From NCBI GenBank assembly GCA_023475105.1, contig JAMCWJ010000012.1, positions 1 to 64,000 of the forward strand: a stretch of DNA of 64,000 nt, in the 5' to 3' direction. This DNA comes from Nitrospirota bacterium (GTDB taxonomy: Bacteria > Nitrospirota > Thermodesulfovibrionia > Thermodesulfovibrionales > UBA9159). Shown in pieces: positions 19,350-26,776 of this stretch; the first letter of the stretch is position 1, and the number at the start of each line of letters is the position of its first letter. The notes under the pieces were generated by a model. The model searched no databases. It was not told the DNA's origin and saw only the letters and a list, made by a program, of their open reading frames with translations. The position numbers and the translations under genes are program-made.

Positions 19350-20114
19350 CTATGAGGAAGTCACAATCCTCGCCAGCCACAACTGCCAGCCTTCTGAGGC
19401 ATAGTTTTTTGCAAGAGAAGAGATCGCCTCGTTCGCGCGTTCGTTAAACATTTTTACGACTCCCGTCATGGGAGACATTATGTCGAAAATCTTTCCGTCA
19501 CTTGAGGTCAGCCGTGCAAAAGGTTCGCCTGCTGCAAGGGCCTTCATGTGTTTCATGAGCTCGACATACATGAGTTGCCCGCTCACCAGAAAATGCCTGA
19601 CATCCATGCCTATTTCCCATACCTCCTCCTTAATGAGGGGCCTCGCCCATGTCCCGTCCTTGTAATACACGGTAAAATTATCCAGCTCCGACGTAGGAAC
19701 TATATACTTTTTGAACTGATTTATGTATGTCTTTCTCAGTATCCATCCTTTTTGATCAAAAACCCTCTTCACGGCATTAAGCATAAAGTCGGGAGTGAAC
19801 GGTTTCTCCACATACTCGAACGCCCCAAGTCGCGTTGCCTCACGGGCATCTTCACGGGCGGGATACCCCGAGATCACCATGATATCCGCCGAAGGTTGTA
19901 CGATTCTCGATTCTCTCACGACGGCGAGACCGTTTATATCAGGGAGTCTCACATCGGTTATCACCATATCAAAAGTCTCGTCGGAAACCCTCTTAATAGC
20001 GCCTTCGCCGTCTTCTGCGGTAAATACAGTGAACCCTTCCATCCCCAGTATCTTCTTGCAGCTTAGTGCGATTACCGGATCGTCATCAACGATAAGGATT
20101 CTCTGTTTCTCCAC
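19350..20114 (-). CDS. Response regulator with GcvH-like output domain
   Basis: A 254-residue fusion. Residues 1-120 form a receiver domain with the acidic pair (IVDDDP), the phospho-acceptor Asp in MVITDVRLPDINGL, and the Lys in YVEKPFTP. Residues about 140-250 resemble glycine-cleavage H protein: EVWEIGMDVRHFLVSGQL, LAAGEPFARLTSSDGKIFDI, MSPMTGVV and ASEGWQLWLARI. The lipoyl hairpin reads SSDGKIFD; the lysine is shifted by one position against ESVKA of GcvH, so lipoylation is doubtful. The start is GTG with GGGAGGTGAT. It lies 52 bp behind the nuoG-like gene, so it may be co-transcribed. No histidine kinase is adjacent. Confidence 0.8.
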   Translation of the reverse strand: MEKQRILIVDDDPVIALSCKKILGMEGFTVFTAEDGEGAIKRVSDETFDMVITDVRLPDINGLAVVRESRIVQPSADIMVISGYPAREDAREATRLGAFEYVEKPFTPDFMLNAVKRVFDQKGWILRKTYINQFKKYIVPTSELDNFTVYYKDGTWARPLIKEEVWEIGMDVRHFLVSGQLMYVELMKHMKALAAGEPFARLTSSDGKIFDIMSPMTGVVKMFNERANEAISSLAKNYASEGWQLWLARIVTSS

Positions 20115-20166
20115 ATCACCTCCCGCCGGGGAGCCCTCCCGGTTTTATATAACAGTGTTTCTTCCC

Positions 20167-22755
20167 TCATTCCCCGATAGTTGCACGGCTGCCATCCAAC
20201 ACAGGGACATTTATCAGCGGGTTCACCTTCCATTTTGTGACCTCGAAAATCCCTCCCTTTTCGAAGGGCGGAATAAGGACAATATTTTCCGGCAGACAAG
20301 GGTCCCGATATGCGGCCAGGGTGATGCTCCCTGCTTCCGTCGAGACCTTCACGTAATCGCCGCTTCTTATGGATAATCTGTCCGCCAGGATTTCACTCAT
20401 CTTAACATAAGGTTCAGGAGAAATGCTCTGCAAGGCCGGAGAAAACCTGCTTGCATTCTGCGAATGAAAAAGATGCGCTTCCCTGCGAACATGTACCCCT
20501 CCCGCTTCCGAGTTTTTCATGACAGAGATGATGTCGGGCAGATCAACCCCTTCTATGTGCGCATCGTGGCGCAACGGCCCGCCCCCGTAAGGCCACATGC
20601 ACTTGCCGCCCGCAATGTGATCATGGGTGACCTCTCTATAGATATGAGAAATCCTTGTTATCTCGGCAAATACATCGGTCACATCCCGGTAGCCCGTATC
20701 GAGGCCGAGTATCTTGCTGATCTCAGAGATGATCTTCCATTCCTCAATGCCCTCTCCCTCAACAGCCTTTCTGGTGAGTTGTATCCTGCGCTCAAGGTTG
20801 GTGTACGTGCCCTCTTTTTCGGCCCACGACAACGCAGGCAGCACCACATCCGCATGCCTGGCCGTCTCGGTAAGAAACCTGTCCTGGACGACAAGAAATT
20901 CAATATTCCTGAGGGCATCTCTCACATAGTTCGTATCAGGGAGACTCAGGGCCGCATCTTCCCCCATCACATAGAGCGCCTTTATCTTGCCCACATGCGC
21001 AGCTTCTATCATCTCCGCATAATCGAGTCCGGGTGTTGACGGGAGCACAATCCCGAGAGTTTCTTCACATCTCTTCCTGAAGCTCTCGATGGCCAGCGGT
21101 CTTCCGCTCGGAAGCATGTCGGGCTGGCATCCCATATCCAGGAGCCCCTGTTCGTTGGGAAGTTCTGAGAGAAGATAGACCTTGCCGTTCAGCAGATATG
21201 CAAGGGCGGCAAGGAACAAGAGATTCATATGTCCGGTGCTTGTCTGAACAATGTCTCTCCCTATGATGATTGAAGGATTGGTCATGTTTGACAAGGTGTT
21301 TGCCATATCGATGAGCTCATTGAGACCGAACCTGCCCACTTCAGCGGCGCTTTTCAGCGGTACGGGCTGGAGTCCGCTGATAATTTCATCGAAGGCAGGC
21401 CTCTCTCCCGGGAAGGATTTCATCTGTCTTACCTCGGAGACCAGAGCAGCCAGGAGCACTGTTTCGGCCGGGGAACTCGTAATGAATGTGTGTTTTGAAA
21501 ACCTTTTTAATCCCCCGGGATATCCTATCACGATAACGGGGACTCCTTTCTTATGGGCAGACCTGATCTGCAGACCCAACACAGGATTTACTGCAGTGGG
21601 ATCGCCGCCTATGACAAAGATGCCGTCGGAATTGGATATGCCGTGCACGTAGTTGGCGGTAACGCCCTGTCCGAAAATCCTTTCGAAGAATCTCTGGGCA
21701 GGTCCATACGCCAGGCCCGCAACCGAATCTATGTTGTTTGTGCCGATAGCTCCCCTGAGAAACTTTTGAAACACGTAGGCGTCCTCGTTGGTGCACCTGC
21801 CGGATATTATGCCTGCGACGGCATCACTCCCATTGTCTCTCTTAATCTCCTCCAACCGATGAGCGATATGGGTGATCGCCTCCTCCCACGTAACCGGCTC
21901 CAGCTCTCCATCCCTCCTCATCAGTGGAACGCTTAATTTGTCGCCGTTATTCACACAGTCATAGCCGAACCTTCCCCTGGCACAGAGGATCCCCTTGTTG
22001 AACCCTGGGTCGGTCCCGGGTACGCTTCTCACGACGGAATTATTTCTCACCTGCAGGACCAGGGAGCATCCGACACCGCAATATGAACAGACGGTTGCAA
22101 CTTCTCGCTCCATGAGCCACGGCCGATAGCCATGTCTGTGTAGCCGTGATGTAATGGCCCCCACAGGGCATACGGAGAGACAGTTTCCGCAATACTCGCA
22201 ATCGTACCTGCCCCCGGAAAAGGGTTCGACGTAAGCTTTGCTCCCCCGATTGGCGACGCACAGCGCTGACGCGCCCTGGACGTCGTCACACATCCTCACG
22301 CAACGGGAACATAGTATACAACGCTCCCTGTTTCTCACGATAAGGGGATCTTCAAAGTTTTCGGGATATTTCCTCTTGCTTTCCGCAAAGCGTCCCGTTG
22401 CAGGGCCGTACTTCACCGCGAGGTCCTGCAATTCGCATTCACCTGCCTTGTCGCAGTGAGAGCAATCGAGTGGGTGGTTTATGAGGAGAAACTCCAGAAC
22501 GGCCCTTCTCGCCTCAACGACTTTCTCCGTTTCCGTCCGGACCACCATGCCGTCACTTACCTGCTGGCTGCACGAAGTCTGGAGTCTCGGTACTTTCTCT
22601 ATCTCGACAAGACAGAGTCTGCACCCCCCGTAAGGCTTGAGAGCGTCATGGTGGCAGAGGGTTGGTATATCTATCCCCGCAGCCCTTGCCGCCTCGAGGA
22701 TCGTGACCGGTTTTACGAAAGTAATCTTCGTCCCGTTTATGGTTACCGTTATCAT
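20167..22755 (-). CDS. NuoG-like/formate-dehydrogenase-like iron-sulfur molybdopterin-fold subunit
   Basis: An 862-residue protein with a [2Fe-2S] ferredoxin (C34, C45, C48, C62), an HxxxCxxCx5C site (H94, C98, C101, C107), two [4Fe-4S] ferredoxin motifs (C146-C156 and C186-C196), a further CxxCxxxC...C cluster (C223, C226, C230, C258) and the bis-MGD oxidoreductase fold up to a C-terminal MGD-binding domain. In formate dehydrogenases a Sec or Cys followed by His stands before Gly-Pro; here the place reads GLAYGP (A349, Y350). Formate oxidation is therefore unlikely, and it should act as an electron-carrying NuoG-type subunit. It overlaps nuoF by ATGA. No membrane Nuo genes are present. Confidence 0.85.
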   Translation of the reverse strand: MITVTINGTKITFVKPVTILEAARAAGIDIPTLCHHDALKPYGGCRLCLVEIEKVPRLQTSCSQQVSDGMVVRTETEKVVEARRAVLEFLLINHPLDCSHCDKAGECELQDLAVKYGPATGRFAESKRKYPENFEDPLIVRNRERCILCSRCVRMCDDVQGASALCVANRGSKAYVEPFSGGRYDCEYCGNCLSVCPVGAITSRLHRHGYRPWLMEREVATVCSYCGVGCSLVLQVRNNSVVRSVPGTDPGFNKGILCARGRFGYDCVNNGDKLSVPLMRRDGELEPVTWEEAITHIAHRLEEIKRDNGSDAVAGIISGRCTNEDAYVFQKFLRGAIGTNNIDSVAGLAYGPAQRFFERIFGQGVTANYVHGISNSDGIFVIGGDPTAVNPVLGLQIRSAHKKGVPVIVIGYPGGLKRFSKHTFITSSPAETVLLAALVSEVRQMKSFPGERPAFDEIISGLQPVPLKSAAEVGRFGLNELIDMANTLSNMTNPSIIIGRDIVQTSTGHMNLLFLAALAYLLNGKVYLLSELPNEQGLLDMGCQPDMLPSGRPLAIESFRKRCEETLGIVLPSTPGLDYAEMIEAAHVGKIKALYVMGEDAALSLPDTNYVRDALRNIEFLVVQDRFLTETARHADVVLPALSWAEKEGTYTNLERRIQLTRKAVEGEGIEEWKIISEISKILGLDTGYRDVTDVFAEITRISHIYREVTHDHIAGGKCMWPYGGGPLRHDAHIEGVDLPDIISVMKNSEAGGVHVRREAHLFHSQNASRFSPALQSISPEPYVKMSEILADRLSIRSGDYVKVSTEAGSITLAAYRDPCLPENIVLIPPFEKGGIFEVTKWKVNPLINVPVLDGSRATIGE

Positions 22756-24005
22756 CCGCTTTTTATCTTTTCCTTAAATTCATCTCCGAAATTGTTGACA
22801 AAGCTCTGCACAGCTGCAGCAGCGTTTTCTCCCAGAGGGCAGAAGGTCTTCCCCGCGATATTGTTCGAGACCTCCGTCAGGAGGTCTTTATCGCCGCCGC
22901 GACCGGAGCCATTACTCATCCTCTCCAGGACCGCTCGCAGCCAGCTGACCCCTTCCCTGCAGGGAGTACACTTTCCGCATGATTCATGCTCGAAAAACTT
23001 CGTTATCCTCAGGCAGACTTTCACCATGTCTACGGTTTCATCAAAAACGATGACAGCCCCGGAACCCAGCATGCTCCCGACTTTCCCAAGATGGAAGAAA
23101 TCCATGGGGCAATCGATCGTATCAGGCAGCAGAACGGGAGTTGATACGCCGCCGGGGATTACCCCCTTCAGTTTCCTGTCACCCCTGATGCCGCCGCAAT
23201 GGGTATAGATTATTTCCCGCAGGGTAACCCCCATGGGAAGCTCATAAACACCGGGTCTTTTTACATGTCCGCTTACGGAAAAAAGCTTCAGACCGGGGCA
23301 TTCAGGGCTGCCTATCTTTGCGTACTCATCCCCTCCGATTTCGAGTATGTAGGGAATATTGGCAAGGGTCTCCACATTGTTCACCACTGTGGGTTTTGAA
23401 GAAAATCCCTCATTCACCGGAAAGGGCGGCTTGATTCTCGGCTGGCCCCTTTTCCCTTCGAGGGACTCGATGAGGGCTGTCTCTTCGCCGCAGATATAGG
23501 CGCCGGCGCCGCAGTGAATATGGAGATGAAAGACGACTCCTTTCCCGAGGATACTGTCGCCGAGATAGTTCTTTTCGTATGCTTCCTTGATAGCCCGGAG
23601 AAGAATATCCTTCGCCTTCGGATATTCTCCCCTGAGATAAATGTACCCCGATGCGGCACCGACGGCATATGCCGAAATCACCATTCCCTCTATTAAGAGG
23701 TGCGGGTTTTTCTCGATGATGATCCGGTCTTTGAAAGTGCCGGGTTCGCCTTCATCGGCATTACAGAGCAGGTACTTCTGCGTTTGAGGGTCTGCTACGG
23801 CAAATGACCATTTCATGCCGGTCGGGAATCCGGCTCCGCCCCTGCCCCGCAGTCCGGACTTCTTCACTTCGTCAAGAACCTGGCCGGGCTCCATGGAGAG
23901 CGCCTTATGGAGAGAGCGATATCCTCCCCACTCTCCATACTCGTCTATGCCGGCCGGACCCGGGCGGTCGGCGTTCTTTAGTAAAACGCTTTCCCTGCTA
24001 TTCAT
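22752..24005 (-). CDS. nuoF: NuoF-like NADH-binding flavoprotein subunit
   Basis: A 417-residue subunit that oxidises or reduces NAD(P) through FMN. The nucleotide/FMN motif LRGRGGAGFPTGMKWSF (about residues 50-70) and the C-terminal [4Fe-4S] motif ESCGKCTPCREG are intact, as is the GAGAYICGEETALIESLEG block. There is no N-terminal thioredoxin-like extension and no C-terminal ferredoxin domain, so it is the plain NuoF form rather than HndC/HoxF. The ATG at 24005 overlaps the nuoE stop by 8 nt; a TTG lies 9 nt further upstream. It works with NuoE and the NuoG-like protein as a soluble dehydrogenase module, probably serving the Hdr genes upstream. Confidence 0.9.
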   Translation of the reverse strand: MNSRESVLLKNADRPGPAGIDEYGEWGGYRSLHKALSMEPGQVLDEVKKSGLRGRGGAGFPTGMKWSFAVADPQTQKYLLCNADEGEPGTFKDRIIIEKNPHLLIEGMVISAYAVGAASGYIYLRGEYPKAKDILLRAIKEAYEKNYLGDSILGKGVVFHLHIHCGAGAYICGEETALIESLEGKRGQPRIKPPFPVNEGFSSKPTVVNNVETLANIPYILEIGGDEYAKIGSPECPGLKLFSVSGHVKRPGVYELPMGVTLREIIYTHCGGIRGDRKLKGVIPGGVSTPVLLPDTIDCPMDFFHLGKVGSMLGSGAVIVFDETVDMVKVCLRITKFFEHESCGKCTPCREGVSWLRAVLERMSNGSGRGGDKDLLTEVSNNIAGKTFCPLGENAAAAVQSFVNNFGDEFKEKIKSG

Positions 24006-24465
24006 ATCTCTCAAGAATCCCTATGATATTCTCTTCTGTGAGATTGCCGTGGAGGTCCGTATCGACAAGCATGGCAGGAGCCGTATCACACGCGCCTATA
24101 CATTCCATTATGACAAGGGAAAACCTCCTGTCAGGTGTGGTGAGGTTTGGTTCAAGTCCATATCTTCCTTTTAGGATATCCAAAAGTCTTTCTCCGCCCA
24201 TGATCATACAGGCAACATTAGTACATAACTGGATGAGATGCCTCCCCATCGGCTTGTGAGAGAACATCGCATAAAACGTAGAAACGCCTTTCACCGTTGC
24301 CTTTGGAATATTCAGTATTTCTGCCACTCTCTCTAAAGCCTCAGGACTCAACCATCCGTATTCCCTCTGGAACAGGTAAAGCGCCGGCAAAAGGCAGGAT
24401 CGCTCATCCTCGTATTTGCGCTTCAATTCGTTGATCTCATCCAAAATCTTGTTGTCCAATGCCAT
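23998..24465 (-). CDS. nuoE: NuoE-like [2Fe-2S] subunit
   Basis: A 155-residue thioredoxin-like [2Fe-2S] protein that takes electrons from NuoF. Its ligands are in CTNVAC (Cx4C) and later CIGAC (Cx3C), and VKGVSTFYAMF precedes them as in the family. I place the start at 24465 (MALDNKILDEINE). The frame is open to 24513, but that extension translates the end of a repeat element. The element (24485-24646) lies directly upstream, so nuoE expression must start within it or just behind it, or read through from further up. Confidence 0.9.
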   Translation of the reverse strand: MALDNKILDEINELKRKYEDERSCLLPALYLFQREYGWLSPEALERVAEILNIPKATVKGVSTFYAMFSHKPMGRHLIQLCTNVACMIMGGERLLDILKGRYGLEPNLTTPDRRFSLVIMECIGACDTAPAMLVDTDLHGNLTEENIIGILERYE

Positions 24466-24484
24466 CTTATCTCGCCAACTTATA

Positions 24485-24646
24485 TTACTAATGAGGTCGA
24501 AAGAAAGCGACATCTCCTCTTATTCCGTCATTCCGGCTTGTCCGGTCCCGCCTCGGCGGGATTTCTTTGTTTTCAGAGAGATTCCCGACGCGCTTCGCTC
24601 GCGTGAATGACACATGGTGCTCTTTTACTTATGACCTCCTTAGTAA
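24485..24646 (+). repeat. MITE-like dispersed repeat, copy B
   Basis: A 162-bp element with ends TTACTAATGAGGTC (24485-24498) and GACCTCCTTAGTAA (24633-24646). It is close to identical to the reverse complement of copy A, including the GAAAGAAAGCGACATCTCCT block and the GTCATTCC...GAATGAC core. It sits 20 bp upstream of the nuoE start. From 24647 to 24829 I see nothing coding; a short T-run follows a GC-rich stretch near 24790. Confidence 0.85.
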
Positions 24647-24829
24647 CTGCCATTATAGCTACTTTAGTGCTGTCGGTTACAGCCGGAAACAAGAGCGATC
24701 AGTAAAATCATCACCCTTTCATTATAACAAAAGAGAGCTGTCGGGAACGATTTGAGGGAGCGGAAACCCCGCGGCTTGCGGTCTACAGGCAGGCTTTTTT
24801 TGATCAAGCATATCTCCGCTTGATACTGA

Positions 24830-25044
24830 ACCTTAACGTTGCAAAAAATTTGCGCAGTAAACTCAGCAAAGCATTGTACATAGCCGGTTTCAATAGGATT
24901 GGACAGGCAAGTGAGGAACTCACAAAAAATGAACTCCTCTCACTTGTCATTCCTGCAAGCGAAGCGCGTCGGGAATCCTTCTTTTTCGGAAAGATTCCGG
25001 ACAAGCCGGAATGACAGAGAAATCGTTCCATGCAACGTTAAGGT
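24830..25044. repeat. Second repeat element with perfect 14-bp terminal inverted repeats
   Basis: ACCTTAACGTTGCA (24830-24843) and TGCAACGTTAAGGT (25031-25044) are exact inverted copies bounding 215 bp. Inside, 24946-25015 is a copy of the GTCATTCC...GGAATGAC core of the other repeat family, so one element appears nested in another. No open frame of note. It abuts a decayed sulfotransferase-like gene; no target-site duplication is obvious. Confidence 0.6.
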
Positions 25045-25296
25045 GAAGTGTTCTTTCCGGAACGGGATGCCCCGGCGAAGTATGGTCTCGCTGTTTGCCT
25101 CGTGCAACCCTATGGGTGTCTTATAAAAGTCAAGCATTTGCGGGGAGTATGGTTCACCGGAGAAATCGCAGATCTTCTTAAGCTCCTTTTCAGGCTTTCC
25201 GGCCAGATCTTCATACTTCACATCAAACCATGTGCCGGACTGTATTTTTCACGGAAAGGCTTTACAAAGGTATAGGCTAAGTTCCGCGTATGTGCC
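25045..25296 (-). pseudogene. Sulfotransferase-like gene remnant
   Basis: On the minus strand the reading frame gives GTYAELSLYLCKAFP, a stop, then KIQSGTWFDVKYEDL and KICDFSGEPYSPQMLDFY, and breaks off at the inverted-repeat element at 25044. The YEDL...P...L..ICDF.GEPY..QMLDF pattern is that of the C-terminal half of bacterial sulfotransferases. There is no intact start, an internal stop, and no N-terminal PAPS-binding loop, so it is debris. It separates the hdr genes from nuoE. The family assignment rests on one short block. Confidence 0.5.
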
Positions 25297-25413
25297 GCAT
25301 AGTCCCTCTTTTTGACACCATGGGACAGCTCCTGAATCCATCTTTTGGGTTAAGCGCATTTTAGAGGACGTCCGGTCCGGAGCAAGAATTGTTCATCTCT
25401 TCGGGAAGACATC

Positions 25414-26256
25414 TTACTTTATCCTTTGGAGAAGCGGCTTCGATGATGTCAATGCCCTTTGAAGACCAAGCTTTCCGTAATCAAGTCCGAGCGCCACCCC
25501 AAGCAGCTGCGTGATGTACAGAACAGGGAGGTTTATCTTTTCGCCCGACTCCCGCTCGACCGCGCGCTGTTTGGCATCCAGCATAAAGTGACATAAAGGA
25601 CAGGCCACTACGATACAATCAGGAGATAATCTTTTTGCCTCATTCAGGATCGTTCCACAAAGCTTAAGGGCAACCTTTTCCCGTGAGAGAATGAGTGTCC
25701 CTCCGCAACAATCGACCTTATACGGAAAGGAGACGGGCTGTGCGCCGGTTGCCTCGATGAGACCCTCCATCGCCTTTGGGTTCTCCTGACTCTCCTCTCC
25801 CAGAGGAAACGGCCTTGTTATGAGGCAGCCGTAGTAGGGGAGCGCCCTGATGCCCTTGAGGGGACTCATGACCTGCCGCGTTATAGCCTCAGCTCCGACG
25901 TCGACTGCAAGCACCTCCAGAAGGTGTTTTACCTTTGGAATCCGGCCGAGAGAAAGCCTCTGCACAAGCGCCGTATCCTCCCGGGCCTTTTGCACTATCT
26001 GCAGATGGACCTGGTAACAGGACGAACACGGCATAAGCAGATCCATCTCCTCCTTGTCTGCCTTAACCAATGTCCTGGCCGGAAGGCTCTCTGAAAGTTC
26101 CTTACTTACTGATTTCGCAACAGATGCGCCGCAGCACTGCCAATCCTCCACCTCCTTGATTTCAATGCCGAGGGGCGAAGCCAGTGCGAGAAACGATTCT
26201 TCGTAATCGACCGCAGTCCCCTTCAGGCTGCATCCCGGATAGTAAAGATATCTCAC
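25414..26256 (-). CDS. hdrB: HdrB-like subunit (two CCG domains)
   Basis: Heterodisulfide-reductase subunit B type protein, about 280 residues. It has both cysteine-rich CCG domains that bind the noncubane [4Fe-4S] clusters: YYPGCS...DWQCCGAS...MPCSSCY in the first half and YYGC...VDCCGGT...VVACPLCH in the second. I choose the GTG at 26256, which has GGGGAG at a good distance; an ATG at 26364 would add a cysteine-rich, non-family stretch overlapping hdrC. It is the end of the aprA-aprB-hdrA-hdrC-hdrB row. In the Qmo complex the equivalent functions sit in QmoC with a membrane domain; here no membrane segment is found, so the complex would be soluble. Confidence 0.88.
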   Translation of the reverse strand: MRYLYYPGCSLKGTAVDYEESFLALASPLGIEIKEVEDWQCCGASVAKSVSKELSESLPARTLVKADKEEMDLLMPCSSCYQVHLQIVQKAREDTALVQRLSLGRIPKVKHLLEVLAVDVGAEAITRQVMSPLKGIRALPYYGCLITRPFPLGEESQENPKAMEGLIEATGAQPVSFPYKVDCCGGTLILSREKVALKLCGTILNEAKRLSPDCIVVACPLCHFMLDAKQRAVERESGEKINLPVLYITQLLGVALGLDYGKLGLQRALTSSKPLLQRIK

Positions 26257-26311
26257 TTGCGCTCTCCCCGGCAATTCGAGCAACCACTCATTCCCGTGAA
26301 CCCAGCAAGCT

Positions 26312-26776
26312 TCATGAAAGCTTTCCCCGTCGCAGCAATTTGAACAACAGAACTGCATCTTCAAAAGGGTGGGCCGGCGGGAACTTGCTGAGAGCTATTC
26401 TCAAGCCAAGGCGAAGCTCGTTTATCCTGCCTTTTTTCTTTATCATCGCCATGAAGGCATTATAGTGAGGAAGCTTTTCTCCGGGCATGACCCATTTTCG
26501 TAGTTGCGCCGTCCGCCGTAATGCATACATAATCCCTGCAATATCGACTCCCCTGGGACATCTGACAGTGCAGGTCTGGCACGAGGCGCAGAGCCACAAA
26601 AAAGGGCTCCGGCCCGCCTCGCTAAGCCAGCCCCACTGGAGGAAACGTATGATCTTTCTTGGAGTATGTTCTGATTCAAAGGCAACAGGACATCCGGCGG
26701 AACATCGTCCGCATTGAACGCAGCTTGAGTATTCAGGAAGTGTATCAGGATGAAGAGGTTCCATTATGACCTTCAT
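26312..26776 (-). CDS. hdrC: HdrC-like iron-sulfur subunit
   Basis: A 154-residue ferredoxin-like protein with two [4Fe-4S] motifs, CVQCGRCSAGCPV (about residues 19-31) and CASCQTCTVRCPRGVDI (about 63-79), the pattern of HdrC and the N-terminal part of QmoC. It connects the HdrA flavoprotein to HdrB. Start and the stop of the preceding hdrA/qmoB-like gene overlap as ATGA. Unlike QmoC it carries no HdrE/NarI-like membrane domain. Confidence 0.9.
   Translation of the reverse strand: MKVIMEPLHPDTLPEYSSCVQCGRCSAGCPVAFESEHTPRKIIRFLQWGWLSEAGRSPFLWLCASCQTCTVRCPRGVDIAGIMYALRRTAQLRKWVMPGEKLPHYNAFMAMIKKKGRINELRLGLRIALSKFPPAHPFEDAVLLFKLLRRGKLS

Noticed and set aside
20167-22755. Formate dehydrogenase alpha subunit
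   Set aside because: The Sec/Cys-His before Gly-Pro is Ala-Tyr, and nuoE and nuoF lie directly upstream, so a NuoG-type role fits better.
24804-25031. 75-codon frame within the nested repeats
   Set aside because: It translates repeat ends and shows no family similarity.
26312-26364. hdrB starting at the ATG 26364 inside hdrC
   Set aside because: The extra N-terminal residues do not resemble HdrB, and a GTG at 26256 has a good ribosome-binding site just ahead of the first CCG domain.
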